The position numbers and the translations under genes are program-made. A DNA stretch of 64,000 nucleotides from Allobosea sp. LC85. GTDB lineage: Bacteria > Pseudomonadota > Alphaproteobacteria > Rhizobiales > Beijerinckiaceae. Shown here one piece after another: positions 52,110 through 61,075 of this stretch (the first letter of the stretch is position 1; each line of letters begins with the position of its first letter). The DNA lies in NCBI RefSeq assembly GCF_000735605.1, contig NZ_JPKG01000019.1, positions 124,001 through 188,000 on the forward strand, written 5' to 3'. Under the pieces are notes generated by a model. It searched no databases. It was not told the origin of the DNA and saw only the letters and a program-made list of their open reading frames with translations.

Positions 52110-53588
52110 ATGCTGGCCTTTCGCCGACAGACTGTTTCACGCCCCGTGGCGCGACTGGGCGCCCTGCTCCTGCCCGCCCTGCTGCTTTCCGGCTGCTTCG
52201 GCGACCAGAGCGTCCTGCCCCCGCAACCGGCCGATGGCGAGCTCGCCCCGCGGCTGAGCACCTTCCAGCGCGCTTCGGACCGCGAGCATTTGCGGCTGCT
52301 GGCCGCCTTCGGCGGCGAGTACCGCGCACCGAACGCCCGGGCACAGCTCAACGAAGTCGTCGCCCGGCTCGTCAAGGCCGGCGAGGGGCAGATCGGCAGC
52401 TACGAGATCACCATCCTGAACTCGCCGGCGGTGAACGCGTTTGCCCTGCCGAACGGCCGGCTCTACGTCACGCGTGGGCTGCTGGCGCTCGCCAACGACA
52501 CCAGCGAAATCGCTTCAGTGCTTGCACACGAGATCGCCCACGTCACCGCCCGTCACGCCGTCGAACGGGCTGAGGCCGAAGCCGAATCCGCGCTTGTCAC
52601 GCAAGTCGTGACCCAGGTGCTCAACGATCCCGCCGCCGGTGCCTCCGTTCAGGCAGGCTCCAAGCTCTCCCTCGCCCGTTTTTCGCGGCAGCAGGAGCTG
52701 ATTGCCGACCAGATCAGCGTCCGCAACATCGCGCGCGCCGGCTACGATCCCTATGGAGCCGGCCGCTTCCTGGCCGCACTCGGCCGCAATACCAGCTTCC
52801 GCAACAGCGGCCAGGGCCAGAGCGGCAGCGAGAAACGGCTCGATATTCTCTCCAGTCATCCCTCGACCCCGGAGCGCGTCGCTGCTGTCACCGCGTCCGC
52901 CCGTCAGATCGGTGCACCGGGGCTTGGCGAGCGCGACGCGGCCCGCTGGCTCGCCGCGATCGACGGTATCGCCTATGGCGACGACCCCAGCGATGGCGTG
53001 GTGCGAGGCCGGCGCTATCTCAACAGCACGTTGCGCATCACCTTCGCCGCCCCCGACGGGTTCGACCTCGAGGCGGCGCGCGACATGGTCATTGGTGTCA
53101 GCGGTAACGGCGCCCAGGCGCTGCGTTTCGATTCGGTCACGCTCAAGCCCGGCCAGACGCTCGAATCCTATGTCGCCTCCGGCTGGATCGACGGGGTCGA
53201 GACCGGTCCCGTCGAGAAGCTCGACCTTGACGGCCAGCCCGCGGTCCTCGCCAGCGGCAAGGGGACCGACTGGACCTTCAGGCTCGCCGCCATCCAGGCC
53301 GGCAACCGCGTGTATCGCTTCATCCTGGCGGCGCGCGGCAGCAGCGATCCGGAGCGCCCGATGCGCGCCGTGCTCGACAGCTTCCGGATCCTGACACCAG
53401 CGGAGGCACAGGCCACGAAGCCGCTGCAATTGCGGATCGTCAGCCCCTCCGAAGGCGACACGCCGGCGACGCTTGCCGGCCGCATGGCGACACAGGAGCG
53501 CGCGTTCGACCTCTTCCTGCTGCTGAACGGGCTCGATCGCAACAGCAAGCTGACGCCCGGCCAGCGCTACAAGATCGTTGCCGAATAG
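52110..53588 (+). CDS. M48 family metalloprotease lipoprotein with C-terminal LysM-like domain
   Basis: A 492-residue periplasmic protease with lipobox LSGC (Cys29), M48 catalytic HEIAH (140-144) and the Glu-containing QQELIADQISVRNIARAGYDP near 205. A C-terminal LysM-like stretch is seen at about 447-492 (VSPSEGDTPATLAGRM ... LTPGQRYKIV). Related BepA/YfgC-type proteases act on misassembled outer-membrane proteins. It is cotranscribed with the SNase-like gene. Confidence 0.85.
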   Translation: MLAFRRQTVSRPVARLGALLLPALLLSGCFGDQSVLPPQPADGELAPRLSTFQRASDREHLRLLAAFGGEYRAPNARAQLNEVVARLVKAGEGQIGSYEITILNSPAVNAFALPNGRLYVTRGLLALANDTSEIASVLAHEIAHVTARHAVERAEAEAESALVTQVVTQVLNDPAAGASVQAGSKLSLARFSRQQELIADQISVRNIARAGYDPYGAGRFLAALGRNTSFRNSGQGQSGSEKRLDILSSHPSTPERVAAVTASARQIGAPGLGERDAARWLAAIDGIAYGDDPSDGVVRGRRYLNSTLRITFAAPDGFDLEAARDMVIGVSGNGAQALRFDSVTLKPGQTLESYVASGWIDGVETGPVEKLDLDGQPAVLASGKGTDWTFRLAAIQAGNRVYRFILAARGSSDPERPMRAVLDSFRILTPAEAQATKPLQLRIVSPSEGDTPATLAGRMATQERAFDLFLLLNGLDRNSKLTPGQRYKIVAE

Positions 53589-53718
53589 AGGCTGCCCGCG
53601 CGCGGCGACTGCCGCTGGCCTCGCCCGATCTCGCCAAGGTCTCGCAGATCAAGAGCCGCCTGCTGATCCACCAGGCCGCAACCCACCTTTCGGGCCGATG
53701 ATCTGACCTTCTGTGTTT

Positions 53719-53766
53719 GCATCGGCTTTGCCCCGAAAACCGCAATCCACTTTTCGGGCCCGATGC
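53719..53766. repeat. REP-like palindromic element, copy 1
   Basis: An imperfect palindrome GCATCG ... CCGAAAA ... TTTTCGG ... CGATGC. A second copy is at 59453-59496, and a partial half-copy (CCGCAACCC ... TTTCGGGCCGATG) lies at about 53678-53702. Both full copies lie in non-coding DNA between genes. Confidence 0.6.
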
Positions 53767-53775
53767 TTTTTTAGC

Positions 53776-53806
53776 CAAGAAAAAACCCGGCGGTTGCCCG
53801 CCGGGT
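53776..53806 (-). terminator. intrinsic terminator of carD
   Basis: On the minus strand ACCCGGCGG-(4-nt loop)-CCGCCGGGT is followed by TTTTTTCTTGG. It lies 28 bp after the carD stop. Confidence 0.9.
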
Positions 53807-53834
53807 CGATTGGCATCATGCCGGAAGAAACGCC

Positions 53835-54437
53835 TCAGGCGGCTTCTTCCTGCAGATCGTCATTATCGCTTTCGAGATCGGCATCAGCCGGATCGACCTC
53901 GGTGCCCTTGGCCGCGCGACGCGGCGATTTGGCGAGCTGGCCCTCGATCTTCTTCAGCGCTTCAGTCTCGGTCACGTCGTCGACGACCGCAATCTCGCGG
54001 GTCATGCGGTCAACCGCGGCCTCGTAGAGCTGGCGCTCGGAATAGGATTGCTCAGGCTGAGCCTCGGAACGGTAGAGATCGCGGACGACCTCGGCGATCG
54101 CGACGAGATCGCCCGAATTGATCTTCGCCTCATATTCCTGGGCGCGGCGCGACCACATGGTGCGCTTGATCCGGGCGCGGCCGGTCAACGTGGTCAGCGC
54201 CTTGCTGACGATATCGGTATCGGCAAGCTTCCGCAGGCCGACGCTTATAGCCTTGGCGGTGGGAACACGCAGCGTCATCTTGTCCTTGGCAAAGCTGACG
54301 ACGAAGAGTTCGAGTTTGAAGCCGGCAACCTCCTGCTCCTCGATCGCCGTGATCTGGCCGACGCCATGGGACGGGTAGACGACGAACTCGCCCGTCTTGA
54401 AACCCTGGCGCACAACAGCTTTCTTCGCAGTGGACAT
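53835..54437 (-). CDS. carD: CarD family transcriptional regulator
   Basis: The 200-residue regulator has the N-terminal RNA polymerase beta-binding domain (FKTGEFVVYPSHGVGQITAIEEQEVAGFKLELFVVSF, about 14-50) and a helical C-terminal DNA-contacting domain (TLTGRARIKRTMWSRRAQEYEAKINSGDLVAIAEVVRDLYR). An acidic tail follows. ATG at 54437 is chosen as the family start. It stabilises open promoter complexes, notably at rRNA promoters. Its own intrinsic terminator follows. Confidence 0.92.
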   Translation of the reverse strand: MSTAKKAVVRQGFKTGEFVVYPSHGVGQITAIEEQEVAGFKLELFVVSFAKDKMTLRVPTAKAISVGLRKLADTDIVSKALTTLTGRARIKRTMWSRRAQEYEAKINSGDLVAIAEVVRDLYRSEAQPEQSYSERQLYEAAVDRMTREIAVVDDVTETEALKKIEGQLAKSPRRAAKGTEVDPADADLESDNDDLQEEAA

Positions 54438-54826
54438 GCCGTTACGACTCCTGACGGGACCGCTTGAGACGGCCCACGATGATACGTCCCCGGCCGGAAT
54501 GACCGGAGACACTCTGCCTGATGCATTGCAATCCCGACCGAGCGGTCACGGACCCGCAGCCTCACGCTCCCTCAGCCGATTGCTACTTGGCCACCGAGCA
54601 CGGAAATCACCCCGCTCCGGCCTTCTGCCGGAAGCACTGGGCATTCCGTATCTATGGGGGCGCCCCGTTTATGAATCCTCGCAGGGGCAGGCGGAACCAA
54701 TTCGACTGCGTGGAAAGGTGTATCACAAAAAACACGCCGAATCAAAGGTAAACGCCGATTAACACCGGAACTGCATGTCGCAGCGCCGGTGTGCTCAACG
54801 ATCAGCCGCGTCCCCGTGGGTGAAAT
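54438..54826. other. carD upstream region with hairpin after fdxA
   Basis: A 389-bp gap between fdxA and carD, both minus. An imperfect long hairpin (ACACCGG ... CCGGTGT, 54762-54792, with an inner CTGC/GCAG stem) lies 35 nt after the fdxA stop; it lacks a T-run, so termination is uncertain. An open frame at 54521-54751 (plus, 76 codons) has no ribosome site. The carD promoter should be here; I could not place it. Confidence 0.4.
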
Positions 54827-55165
54827 TCAGTCGCCTTCGCCGGGGTTGGGCGAGAAATGCTCTTCGAGCTTTCCGGCCACGCCATCGAATTCCTTGGCGT
54901 CTGCCGGCGGCTCTTTCTTCTGGGTGAGATTCGGCCAGCTCGACGCATATTTCGAGTTGAGCTGCAGCCAGCTCTCAAGGCCAGGTTCGGTATCCGGCTT
55001 GATCGCCTCGGCCGGACATTCGGGTTCGCAGACGCCGCAATCGATGCACTCGTCGGGATGGATGACGAGCATGTTCTCGCCTTCGTAGAAACAGTCGACA
55101 GGACAGACCTCGACGCAGTCCATGTACTTGCACTTGATGCAGTTTTCGGTGACCACATAGGTCAT
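54827..55165 (-). CDS. fdxA: 7Fe ferredoxin, FdxA type
   Basis: The 112-residue protein has Cys9, Cys12, Cys17, Cys21 and the second set Cys40, Cys43, Cys46, Cys50 ([13 protein letters not shown]). This is the [3Fe-4S][4Fe-4S] arrangement of FdxA/FdI ferredoxins. The C-terminal 55 residues ([31 protein letters not shown]) are typical of the alphaproteobacterial form. It carries electrons in the cytoplasm. It lies 177 bp after the S4-domain gene. Confidence 0.93.
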   Translation of the reverse strand: MTYVVTENCIKCKYMDCVEVCPVDCFYEGENMLVIHPDECIDCGVCEPECPAEAIKPDTEPGLESWLQLNSKYASSWPNLTQKKEPPADAKEFDGVAGKLEEHFSPNPGEGD

Positions 55166-55342
55166 GTCGCCAGTCCTTCCCGGTCCATCCTACCGGATCA
55201 TAAAGACCCGGAAGGCGGGTGTTTCAAGGTCGATATCCGGGCTGCGGCAGAAAGAAAAATCTCTTCCGGCCAGCTCCGGAAGGAAACTCCTCCCGAAGCG
55301 CCCAAGCCTGCCCAGGCAGGCCTATCGAACCGCTCCCGCGCT

Positions 55343-55654
55343 CTATCCGCTCGGATCGTCCTCCGCAAGCGGCGCGTCGCCGCGCATGCTCTCACCCAGG
55401 CGCTCGTAGAGCAGTTGCGCTTCCTCAAAGGGACCGCGCCGGCTGCCCAGAGCGATCAGCCGCACCACTACGGTCTCATGCGCCAGCGCCAGGGTCAGCA
55501 CGTCGCCGAGCTTGAGGCCGAGCGCCGCATTCGCGGCGCGCCGCCCATTCACGCGGACATGGCCGTCATCCACCAGGCGCACAGCGACCGAGCGCGTCTT
55601 GGCGAAACGCGCGAACCAGAGCCACTTGTCGAGACGCTGGCGATCTTCCCGCAA
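55343..55654 (-). CDS. S4 domain RNA-binding protein, Hsp15-like
   Basis: A 103-residue S4 protein (RQRLDKWLWFARFAKTRSVAVRLVDDGHVRVNGRRAANAALGLKLGDVLTLA, about 5-56) with a short basic and acidic tail. Family members bind stalled 50S subunits or rRNA. The start is TTG 55654, with GGAAAGG upstream; no ATG fits. It is directly downstream of the SUV3-like helicase gene. Confidence 0.85.
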   Translation of the reverse strand: MREDRQRLDKWLWFARFAKTRSVAVRLVDDGHVRVNGRRAANAALGLKLGDVLTLALAHETVVVRLIALGSRRGPFEEAQLLYERLGESMRGDAPLAEDDPSG

Positions 55655-55714
55655 GGACAGCCTTTCCGCTCAGCCCCAGGTCAGTTTCAGGCCCGGGTCA
55701 GTTTCAGCCCCAGG

Positions 55715-58700
55715 TCAGTTCTTGCGCCCGCCGCCCTCGAGCTGGGCCTTGAGCGCCGCGAGCTTCGCAAAGGGCGAATCCGGATCAGGCTCGCGGTCGG
55801 CCGGGCGCGGCTTTGAAACCTGCTGGAAGCGCTCGGTACCCCGTTCCTCGCGGCGCGGGCCACCGGGGCGCCCATCGCGCTTGAAGTCCGGCCTCGGGCC
55901 ACGTCCTTGTTCGGGACGGCCGTTGCGCTGTGGCCGGCCACCGCGCTTCTGATCGCCCTCGCGCGGCTGTGCATCCTGCCGGGCAGCATCGCCTTCAGCC
56001 GCATTGGCGGCAGCCGGGCGGCCACGATCGCCATGGCGGCGACGCTCGTCAGGCCGGCCGTCACGGTTCGGTCGTTCACCACGCCCGGCGCCAGGCTGAC
56101 GCTCGCCCTGAGCACCGTCGCGACGACCGCGTCCGGCATGCTCCGGCCTGCGCCCACCCTGGTGGCGATGCGGCCGCCAGATCTCGATTTCCTGCACCTC
56201 GGCCACAGCAACGACGTCAGCCGCAGCCTCGCCGGCAGAAGCCTCATCCGCAGAAGCCTCTTCGGTAGGAGCCCGCAGGGCAGACATCAAATCGGCGGGC
56301 ACCGGATGCGTGGATTGCTCCAGCTCGGTCTCGGTCGCGATCGGGGCGTCTGCCGTTTCAGGCGCAGCGGCCTCGGACGAGACGGCCTCGACGGCCTCGG
56401 CGTCAGCGCCTGCCTCGACGTCAGAGACAGCCGCTGGCTCCTCGACAGCACTGGCGCCGGCTTCATCGGCCACGATCGCCGGCCCAGCCTCGTGTCCAGC
56501 CGGAACGTCCATTGTTTCCGCCGCCGGCGCCTCGGCGGCCGGAGCTGTCACCGCGACCGGCGGCTGCGCCAGCGGCACGGTGATCGCGGGTCCCGGACGC
56601 TTGGCCGAGACATAGCCGAGCGAGCGCAGGATCGAGGCGAAATCCTCGCCCGCGCAACCGACCAGGGAGGTCATGGCACCGGTGACGACAAAACCGTCCT
56701 GATCGGCCGCGCCGGCGGGCGGCTGGCCCTGGGTCAGGCCCGGGCGATAGGCGATGGCTGGCCGGATCAGGTCAGCAAGCCGCTCGAGGATATCGACGCG
56801 CACGGCGCGCTCGCCGCAGACGCGATAGCCGGCGGCTCGGTAAAGGCCCTTCGGAACCGCCTTGTCGACGGCAAAGGATGTCCGGCCGGAGGCCGCGAGA
56901 TGGGCGATATCGTCGAGGCCGGACGTATCGGGCCCACCATGCTTCAGCGCCCAGAGCTGGGCTGCCAGCGCACGCGGCGCCGGTTTGAGCAGGGCGGGGA
57001 CGTAAAGATGAAAGGCTCCGAAGCGGATGCCGAGCTGACGAAGTGCCGCGCGGCCCTCCTGATCCAGCGTCTTCATCTCCTCGCCGACCTTGGCGCGCTC
57101 CAGCACACCGAGCGACTCCCCGGCCTGATAGGCGATGCCGCGCGCGATACCGGTGACATTCTCGGCATTCTCGAGCAGTTGCAGCGCACCAAGCAGGCGG
57201 GTGATGTGGTTTTTCAACCAGAGAGTGAGGCGCGTATCGACCTGCTCGCGCGCCGGCCCGGTCAGGTGCTCCTCGACCAGCAAACGTAGGCGCGGCTCCA
57301 GAACCTTGTCGCCGGCGACAAGCCGCGCGACTGGTTCACCGATCCAGCGCACCAGCCCGTCATGCGAAAGCACGAAGGCATCATCAGCCGCGAGCACGAC
57401 ACGCGCGGCGCGCGCCTCGATCTCGCTGGCAAGCGCCTTCATCGCGGCCATGTTCAAGGCCTTCGCCTCGGGCCCGCCGGCCTTGGGATCCGCCGTGAAG
57501 CGAAATCCCTGAAGCATCCCGACATGCTGTCCCTCGACGAGCACGTCGCCCGTCGTGGTGACCTCAGCCTCCAACATTGCATTCTCCCGCAAACGACGCA
57601 TCAGCACGCTCGTGCGCCGATCGACGAAACGGCTGGCTAGCCGCTCGTGCAAAGCGTCCGACAGTTTGTCCTCTACAAGACGCGCCACCCCCTGCCAATG
57701 CTCTGGATCAGGTAACCAGTCCGGACGGTTTGCGACATAGGTCCAAGTCCGGACCTGCGCAATGCGGGCGGAGAGCGTGTCGATCTCGCCATCGGTCCGG
57801 TCGAGCGCATCGAGTTGGGCGCGATACCAGTCCGGATCGAGCCGTCCGTGACGCATCAGTCGGAGGTACAGCGTGGTGGCCAGATCAGCATGCTGCATCG
57901 GCGCGATCTTGCGATAATCCGGCAGGCCGCACACCTCCCAGAGGCGCTCGACCGCTGCACGGCCCTGCGCCAACGGCCTGACATCGGCATCGCGGGCCAG
58001 AACCTCCAGCGTGGTCATGTCCTCTGCGATCAGCGCACGGGTCAGCCCCGGCTCCGTTGGCTGGACGTTCAGGCTGGCAATCAGCCCGTCGACCGAGCGC
58101 AGGTCGAGATCGGAGTTGCGCCATTGCAACTGCCGCACCGATTCGAAACGGTGATTCTCGATCGCCTCGACCAGTTCGGCGTCAAAGGGCGGGCAACGTC
58201 CGCTCGTGCCAAAGGTGCCGTCGCGCAGATGGCGGCCGGCGCGCCCGGCGACCTGGCCGAACTCCGCGGGGTTCAGCTTGCGGAAATGATGGCCGTCGAA
58301 TTTCCGGTCCGACGCGAAGGCGATGTGATCGACATCGAGATTGAGACCCATGCCGATCGCATCGGTCGCGACGAGATAATCGACGTCGCCCGACTGGTAG
58401 ATATCAACCTGGGCATTGCGCGTGCGCGGCGAGAGTGCCCCGAGTACGACGGCGGCCCCGCCCTTCTGCCGACGGATCAACTCGGCTATCGCATAAACCT
58501 CCTCGACCGAGAAGGCGACGATCGCGCTGCGTCGTGGCAGGCGGGTGATCTTCTTGTCGCCGGCAAATGTGAGCTGCGACAGGCGCGGACGCGTGACGAC
58601 GTTCACGCCGGGAATGAGCTGCTCGATCAGCGGCTTCATGGTGCCCGCGCCGATCAGCATCGTCTCGGCCCGGCCGCGCCGGTTCAGCAGGCGGTCGGTA

Positions 58701-59050
58701 AAGACATGACCGCGGTCGAGATCGGCGGCGAGCTGGATCTCGTCAATCGCGACGAAATCGACCGCGAGATCGCGCGGCATAGCCTCCACGGTGCAGACCC
58801 AGAAGCGGGGCCGCTCCGGCTTGATCTTTTCCTCGCCAGTGACCAGCGCCACTGCCTCGGGGCCGACCTTCTCAACCACGCGGCCATAGACCTCGCGCGC
58901 CAGCAGGCGCAGCGGCAGGCCGATCATTCCGGTCGGGTGCGCCACCATCCGCTCGATCGCCAGATGCGTCTTGCCGGTATTGGTGGGTCCGAGAACCGCT
59001 GTGACGCCCTGCGCACGAACCGAGGGCGGAAGAGAGCGTGCTGAAATCAA
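55715..59050 (-). CDS. SUV3-like ATP-dependent RNA/DNA helicase with disordered Arg/Gly-rich tail
   Basis: Helicase with Walker A GPTNTGKT (21-28) and DEIQ (103-106), then a helicase C domain (VVLGALSPRTRNAQVDIYQSGDVDYLVATDAIGMGLNLDVDHIAFASDRKFDG). From about 880 the protein is Ala/Glu-rich, and its last 150 residues are Arg/Gly/Asp-rich, probably disordered and RNA-binding. I place the start at TTG 59050 (about 1111 aa), because the helicase fold begins shortly after; a TTG at 59167 would add 39 residues. Start is uncertain. It precedes the S4 gene. Confidence 0.83.
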   Translation of the reverse strand: MISARSLPPSVRAQGVTAVLGPTNTGKTHLAIERMVAHPTGMIGLPLRLLAREVYGRVVEKVGPEAVALVTGEEKIKPERPRFWVCTVEAMPRDLAVDFVAIDEIQLAADLDRGHVFTDRLLNRRGRAETMLIGAGTMKPLIEQLIPGVNVVTRPRLSQLTFAGDKKITRLPRRSAIVAFSVEEVYAIAELIRRQKGGAAVVLGALSPRTRNAQVDIYQSGDVDYLVATDAIGMGLNLDVDHIAFASDRKFDGHHFRKLNPAEFGQVAGRAGRHLRDGTFGTSGRCPPFDAELVEAIENHRFESVRQLQWRNSDLDLRSVDGLIASLNVQPTEPGLTRALIAEDMTTLEVLARDADVRPLAQGRAAVERLWEVCGLPDYRKIAPMQHADLATTLYLRLMRHGRLDPDWYRAQLDALDRTDGEIDTLSARIAQVRTWTYVANRPDWLPDPEHWQGVARLVEDKLSDALHERLASRFVDRRTSVLMRRLRENAMLEAEVTTTGDVLVEGQHVGMLQGFRFTADPKAGGPEAKALNMAAMKALASEIEARAARVVLAADDAFVLSHDGLVRWIGEPVARLVAGDKVLEPRLRLLVEEHLTGPAREQVDTRLTLWLKNHITRLLGALQLLENAENVTGIARGIAYQAGESLGVLERAKVGEEMKTLDQEGRAALRQLGIRFGAFHLYVPALLKPAPRALAAQLWALKHGGPDTSGLDDIAHLAASGRTSFAVDKAVPKGLYRAAGYRVCGERAVRVDILERLADLIRPAIAYRPGLTQGQPPAGAADQDGFVVTGAMTSLVGCAGEDFASILRSLGYVSAKRPGPAITVPLAQPPVAVTAPAAEAPAAETMDVPAGHEAGPAIVADEAGASAVEEPAAVSDVEAGADAEAVEAVSSEAAAPETADAPIATETELEQSTHPVPADLMSALRAPTEEASADEASAGEAAADVVAVAEVQEIEIWRPHRHQGGRRPEHAGRGRRDGAQGERQPGAGRGERPNRDGRPDERRRHGDRGRPAAANAAEGDAARQDAQPREGDQKRGGRPQRNGRPEQGRGPRPDFKRDGRPGGPRREERGTERFQQVSKPRPADREPDPDSPFAKLAALKAQLEGGGRKN

Positions 59051-59530
59051 GACGCGACCGATCGTATCTTTTTGGCCCTTGCCGGCAGCAGGCTGAGGAA
59101 AGCGTCCTACCCTGGCACAAGCTGGAGCGCCGAAATTAAGTTGCAGAACGAGCCCTGAACGAAGCAAGCCCGAATCGCTGACTCCGGCAGAATCAGGATT
59201 CGTTCACGGCAAGATATCGCTGGGACGGCCGCACGCACCACCATATCTGGAATCGTGACACGGGCTTGATCCACTCTCTTTCATGACAAGCGAAAACGGC
59301 CGGGCGCCGGTAGTTCTCCGCGTTATTTATGTAGCGGTCACGGCGAAACGAGGGGTCACCGCGTGATTTCAGCTCGCGGAACGACGTGGATCGGCGTGAA
59401 CCACCGCCACAGCGGGAGCAGCGGGAACGGATGATCTAAGCTTTTTGTGTTCGCATCGCTTTTCCGAAGACCGCAATCCGCTTTTCGGGCCGATGCTTTA
59501 GCTTGCCCGTCGCATGCGCGACGGAACGGC
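59051..59530. other. non-coding region between helicase and DUF3108 genes
   Basis: About 480 bp, holding the helicase promoter region and a REP-like palindrome (59453-59496). No open frame here has a ribosome site or family match. I see no clear promoter. Confidence 0.4.
59453..59496. repeat. REP-like palindromic element, copy 2
   Basis: GCATCG ... CCGAAGA ... TTTTCGG ... CGATGC, closely matching the copy at 53719-53766, including the flanking GTGTT and GATGCTTT. It lies 35 bp after the DUF3108 stop. Confidence 0.6.
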
Positions 59531-60364
59531 TCAGTTCTGCCGGGCAGCCGTGGTGGTCGTCGGATCGACCCTGAAGCTCGACGCCTCGATCACCGCCGTG
59601 CCGATCATGGTCTTCACCGAGATTCGGATCGGCACCATCACATTGGTGCCGTTGACAGGAGCGAGCCAGGTGTTGATCTCGCGATTCTCGGTCATGAACT
59701 TGGTGCTGGGCCGCAGGGCCCGGTGACCCGCGATCGGCACATAGCGCGCCTGGCAGATCGTGACCGGGCCGCTATAGCCCTCGAGCTTCACCTGGCGCGA
59801 ACCGGAATAGCTCAGCTTGATGTCGTAGCGCGCAGCGCCGTCGAAGATCGGCAGCGTCCGGTTGCAGGCGGCACCGTTGCCGCCCTTGCCCTCCACCGGC
59901 ATCAGGAAGGCACTGATCGGATCGACCACATTGCGCTTGTGGCTCTCGTTGAGCGGCACGCGATCGGGCTTGTCGTCGATCGGCGGCGCAATATCCACGG
60001 CCTGCACCGTGCCGCCGTCGAGGGCCATGCGCACGGTGCGGCTCTCGCTGGAGTTCGCCGAGGAAACCGCGAAGGTTGCAGGCGACAGGCGCCCGCCATG
60101 GAGGTTGCCGGTTGCCGCACCCGAACCGCGCCCGCCCGTGAAACTGCCGACGAGCCCCGTCATCTTGGCCACGATATCGAGCTTGTAGCTGCTGCTGTCG
60201 ATGCCGCCCCTGAGATGGGCGGTGCCGAGCGACAGGCCGAGCAGGGAGACATCATATTTGGCCTCCAACGAGGCCGCCGCCGCTGACGACCCTCCGAAGC
60301 CGGAGGCCAGGGCCAGCGCAGCGAGACCAAGTCCGGCCAGGGACGACGCGATGGCGGGCTTCAT
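59531..60364 (-). CDS. DUF3108 domain-containing periplasmic protein, 277 aa
   Basis: ATG at 60364 follows GGAGGAGTTGG. The signal peptide (about 1-25, MKPAIASSLAGLGLAALALA) precedes the DUF3108 beta-barrel-like fold: ASLEAKYDVSLLGLSLGTAHLRGGIDSSSYKLDIVAKM, then FDGAARYDIKLSYSGSRQ and a second half with IPIAGHRALRPST. Family function is unknown; envelope or lipid-related roles are suspected. Divergent from rpmB. Confidence 0.8.
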   Translation of the reverse strand: MKPAIASSLAGLGLAALALASGFGGSSAAAASLEAKYDVSLLGLSLGTAHLRGGIDSSSYKLDIVAKMTGLVGSFTGGRGSGAATGNLHGGRLSPATFAVSSANSSESRTVRMALDGGTVQAVDIAPPIDDKPDRVPLNESHKRNVVDPISAFLMPVEGKGGNGAACNRTLPIFDGAARYDIKLSYSGSRQVKLEGYSGPVTICQARYVPIAGHRALRPSTKFMTENREINTWLAPVNGTNVMVPIRISVKTMIGTAVIEASSFRVDPTTTTAARQN

Positions 60365-60518
60365 CCAACTCCTCCGGACGGGCATGCTTCGCACCGGCAT
60401 GCACTGCGAATCGGTCCGAATCGTGACCCCTTTTGCCGAATTTGGCGAGTGGCAATGCCGCCACGCCGCAGCGGCCCCGATCATGCTCCCGATCATGCCA
60501 TGGAATCTGTCGCGGTCC

Positions 60519-60547
60519 TTGACGCCGCAGCCGGGCTTGGCTATAGA
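60519..60547 (+). promoter_or_regulatory. rpmB promoter
   Basis: TTGACG (60519-60524), 17-bp spacer, TATAGA (60542-60547): a strong sigma70-type promoter about 95 bp before the rpmB ATG, leaving a leader of about 88 nt. Confidence 0.8.
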
Positions 60548-60581
60548 CCCGCGACTTCAATTTGACTTCCGGTGCTCGCGG

Positions 60582-60612
60582 GCCGGCACGTCGCGTGTCG
60601 GCATTTTTGTTT
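60582..60612 (+). promoter_or_regulatory. attenuator-like hairpin in the rpmB leader
   Basis: GCCGGCAC-GTCGC-GTGTCGGC (8-bp stem with one G-U pair) followed by ATTTTTGTTT, between the promoter and the rpmB start. It looks like an intrinsic terminator inside the 5' leader, so rpmB may be controlled by attenuation. Confidence 0.5.
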
Positions 60613-60641
60613 GAGACAACCGGTTCCAAGGGAATGATATC

Positions 60642-60929
60642 ATGGCTCGCCGTTGCGAACTGACCGGGAAAGCCACCCTCACCGGGCACCTCGTCAGCCA
60701 CTCGAACCGCAAGACGAAGACCGTCTTCCGGCCGAACCTCGTCAATGTCACGCTCCGTTCGGACGCGCTTGGCCGCTCCGTGCGCCTGCGGGTCTCGGCG
60801 AACGCCCTGCGTACGGTCGATCACCGTGGCGGTCTTGACGCCTTCCTGGCCAAGGCGCCGGCTGGTGACCTCTCGACCGGCGCGCTCACGCTGAAGCGTG
60901 ACATCGAGAAGAAGCTCGCTGCCAACTGA
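60642..60929 (+). CDS. rpmB: 50S ribosomal protein L28
   Basis: The 95-residue protein is an alphaproteobacterial-length L28: [69 protein letters not shown]. It binds 23S rRNA in the 50S subunit. It has its own promoter, a leader hairpin and a terminator, so it is monocistronic. Divergent from the DUF3108 gene. Confidence 0.97.
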   Translation: MARRCELTGKATLTGHLVSHSNRKTKTVFRPNLVNVTLRSDALGRSVRLRVSANALRTVDHRGGLDAFLAKAPAGDLSTGALTLKRDIEKKLAAN

Positions 60930-60956
60930 GCGCGCGTTTCCTTCGCGGAATGAATG

Positions 60957-60980
60957 AAGCGGCCGAAAGGCCGCTTTTTT
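60957..60980 (+). terminator. rpmB terminator
   Basis: AAGCGGCC-GAAA-GGCCGCTT followed by TTTT, 27 bp after the rpmB stop: a GNRA-loop intrinsic terminator. Confidence 0.95.
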
Positions 60981-61075
60981 CGTTTGGATAGCGCGTCTCC
61001 CGCCATGGCCGGCCCGGCGCCGTGCTTCAAACCCTGGACTCGCAGCAAGGGCGAGCATGGCCTCTCGCAATCCCT

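Noticed and set aside
54521..54751. 76-codon plus-strand frame between carD and fdxA
   Set aside because: Some protein-like stretches, but no start signal and no recognisable family; left as intergenic.
55907..57289. 460-codon plus-strand frame opposite the helicase C-terminal region
   Set aside because: It is antisense to the low-complexity tail and gives an Arg/Gly-rich product without a start signal.
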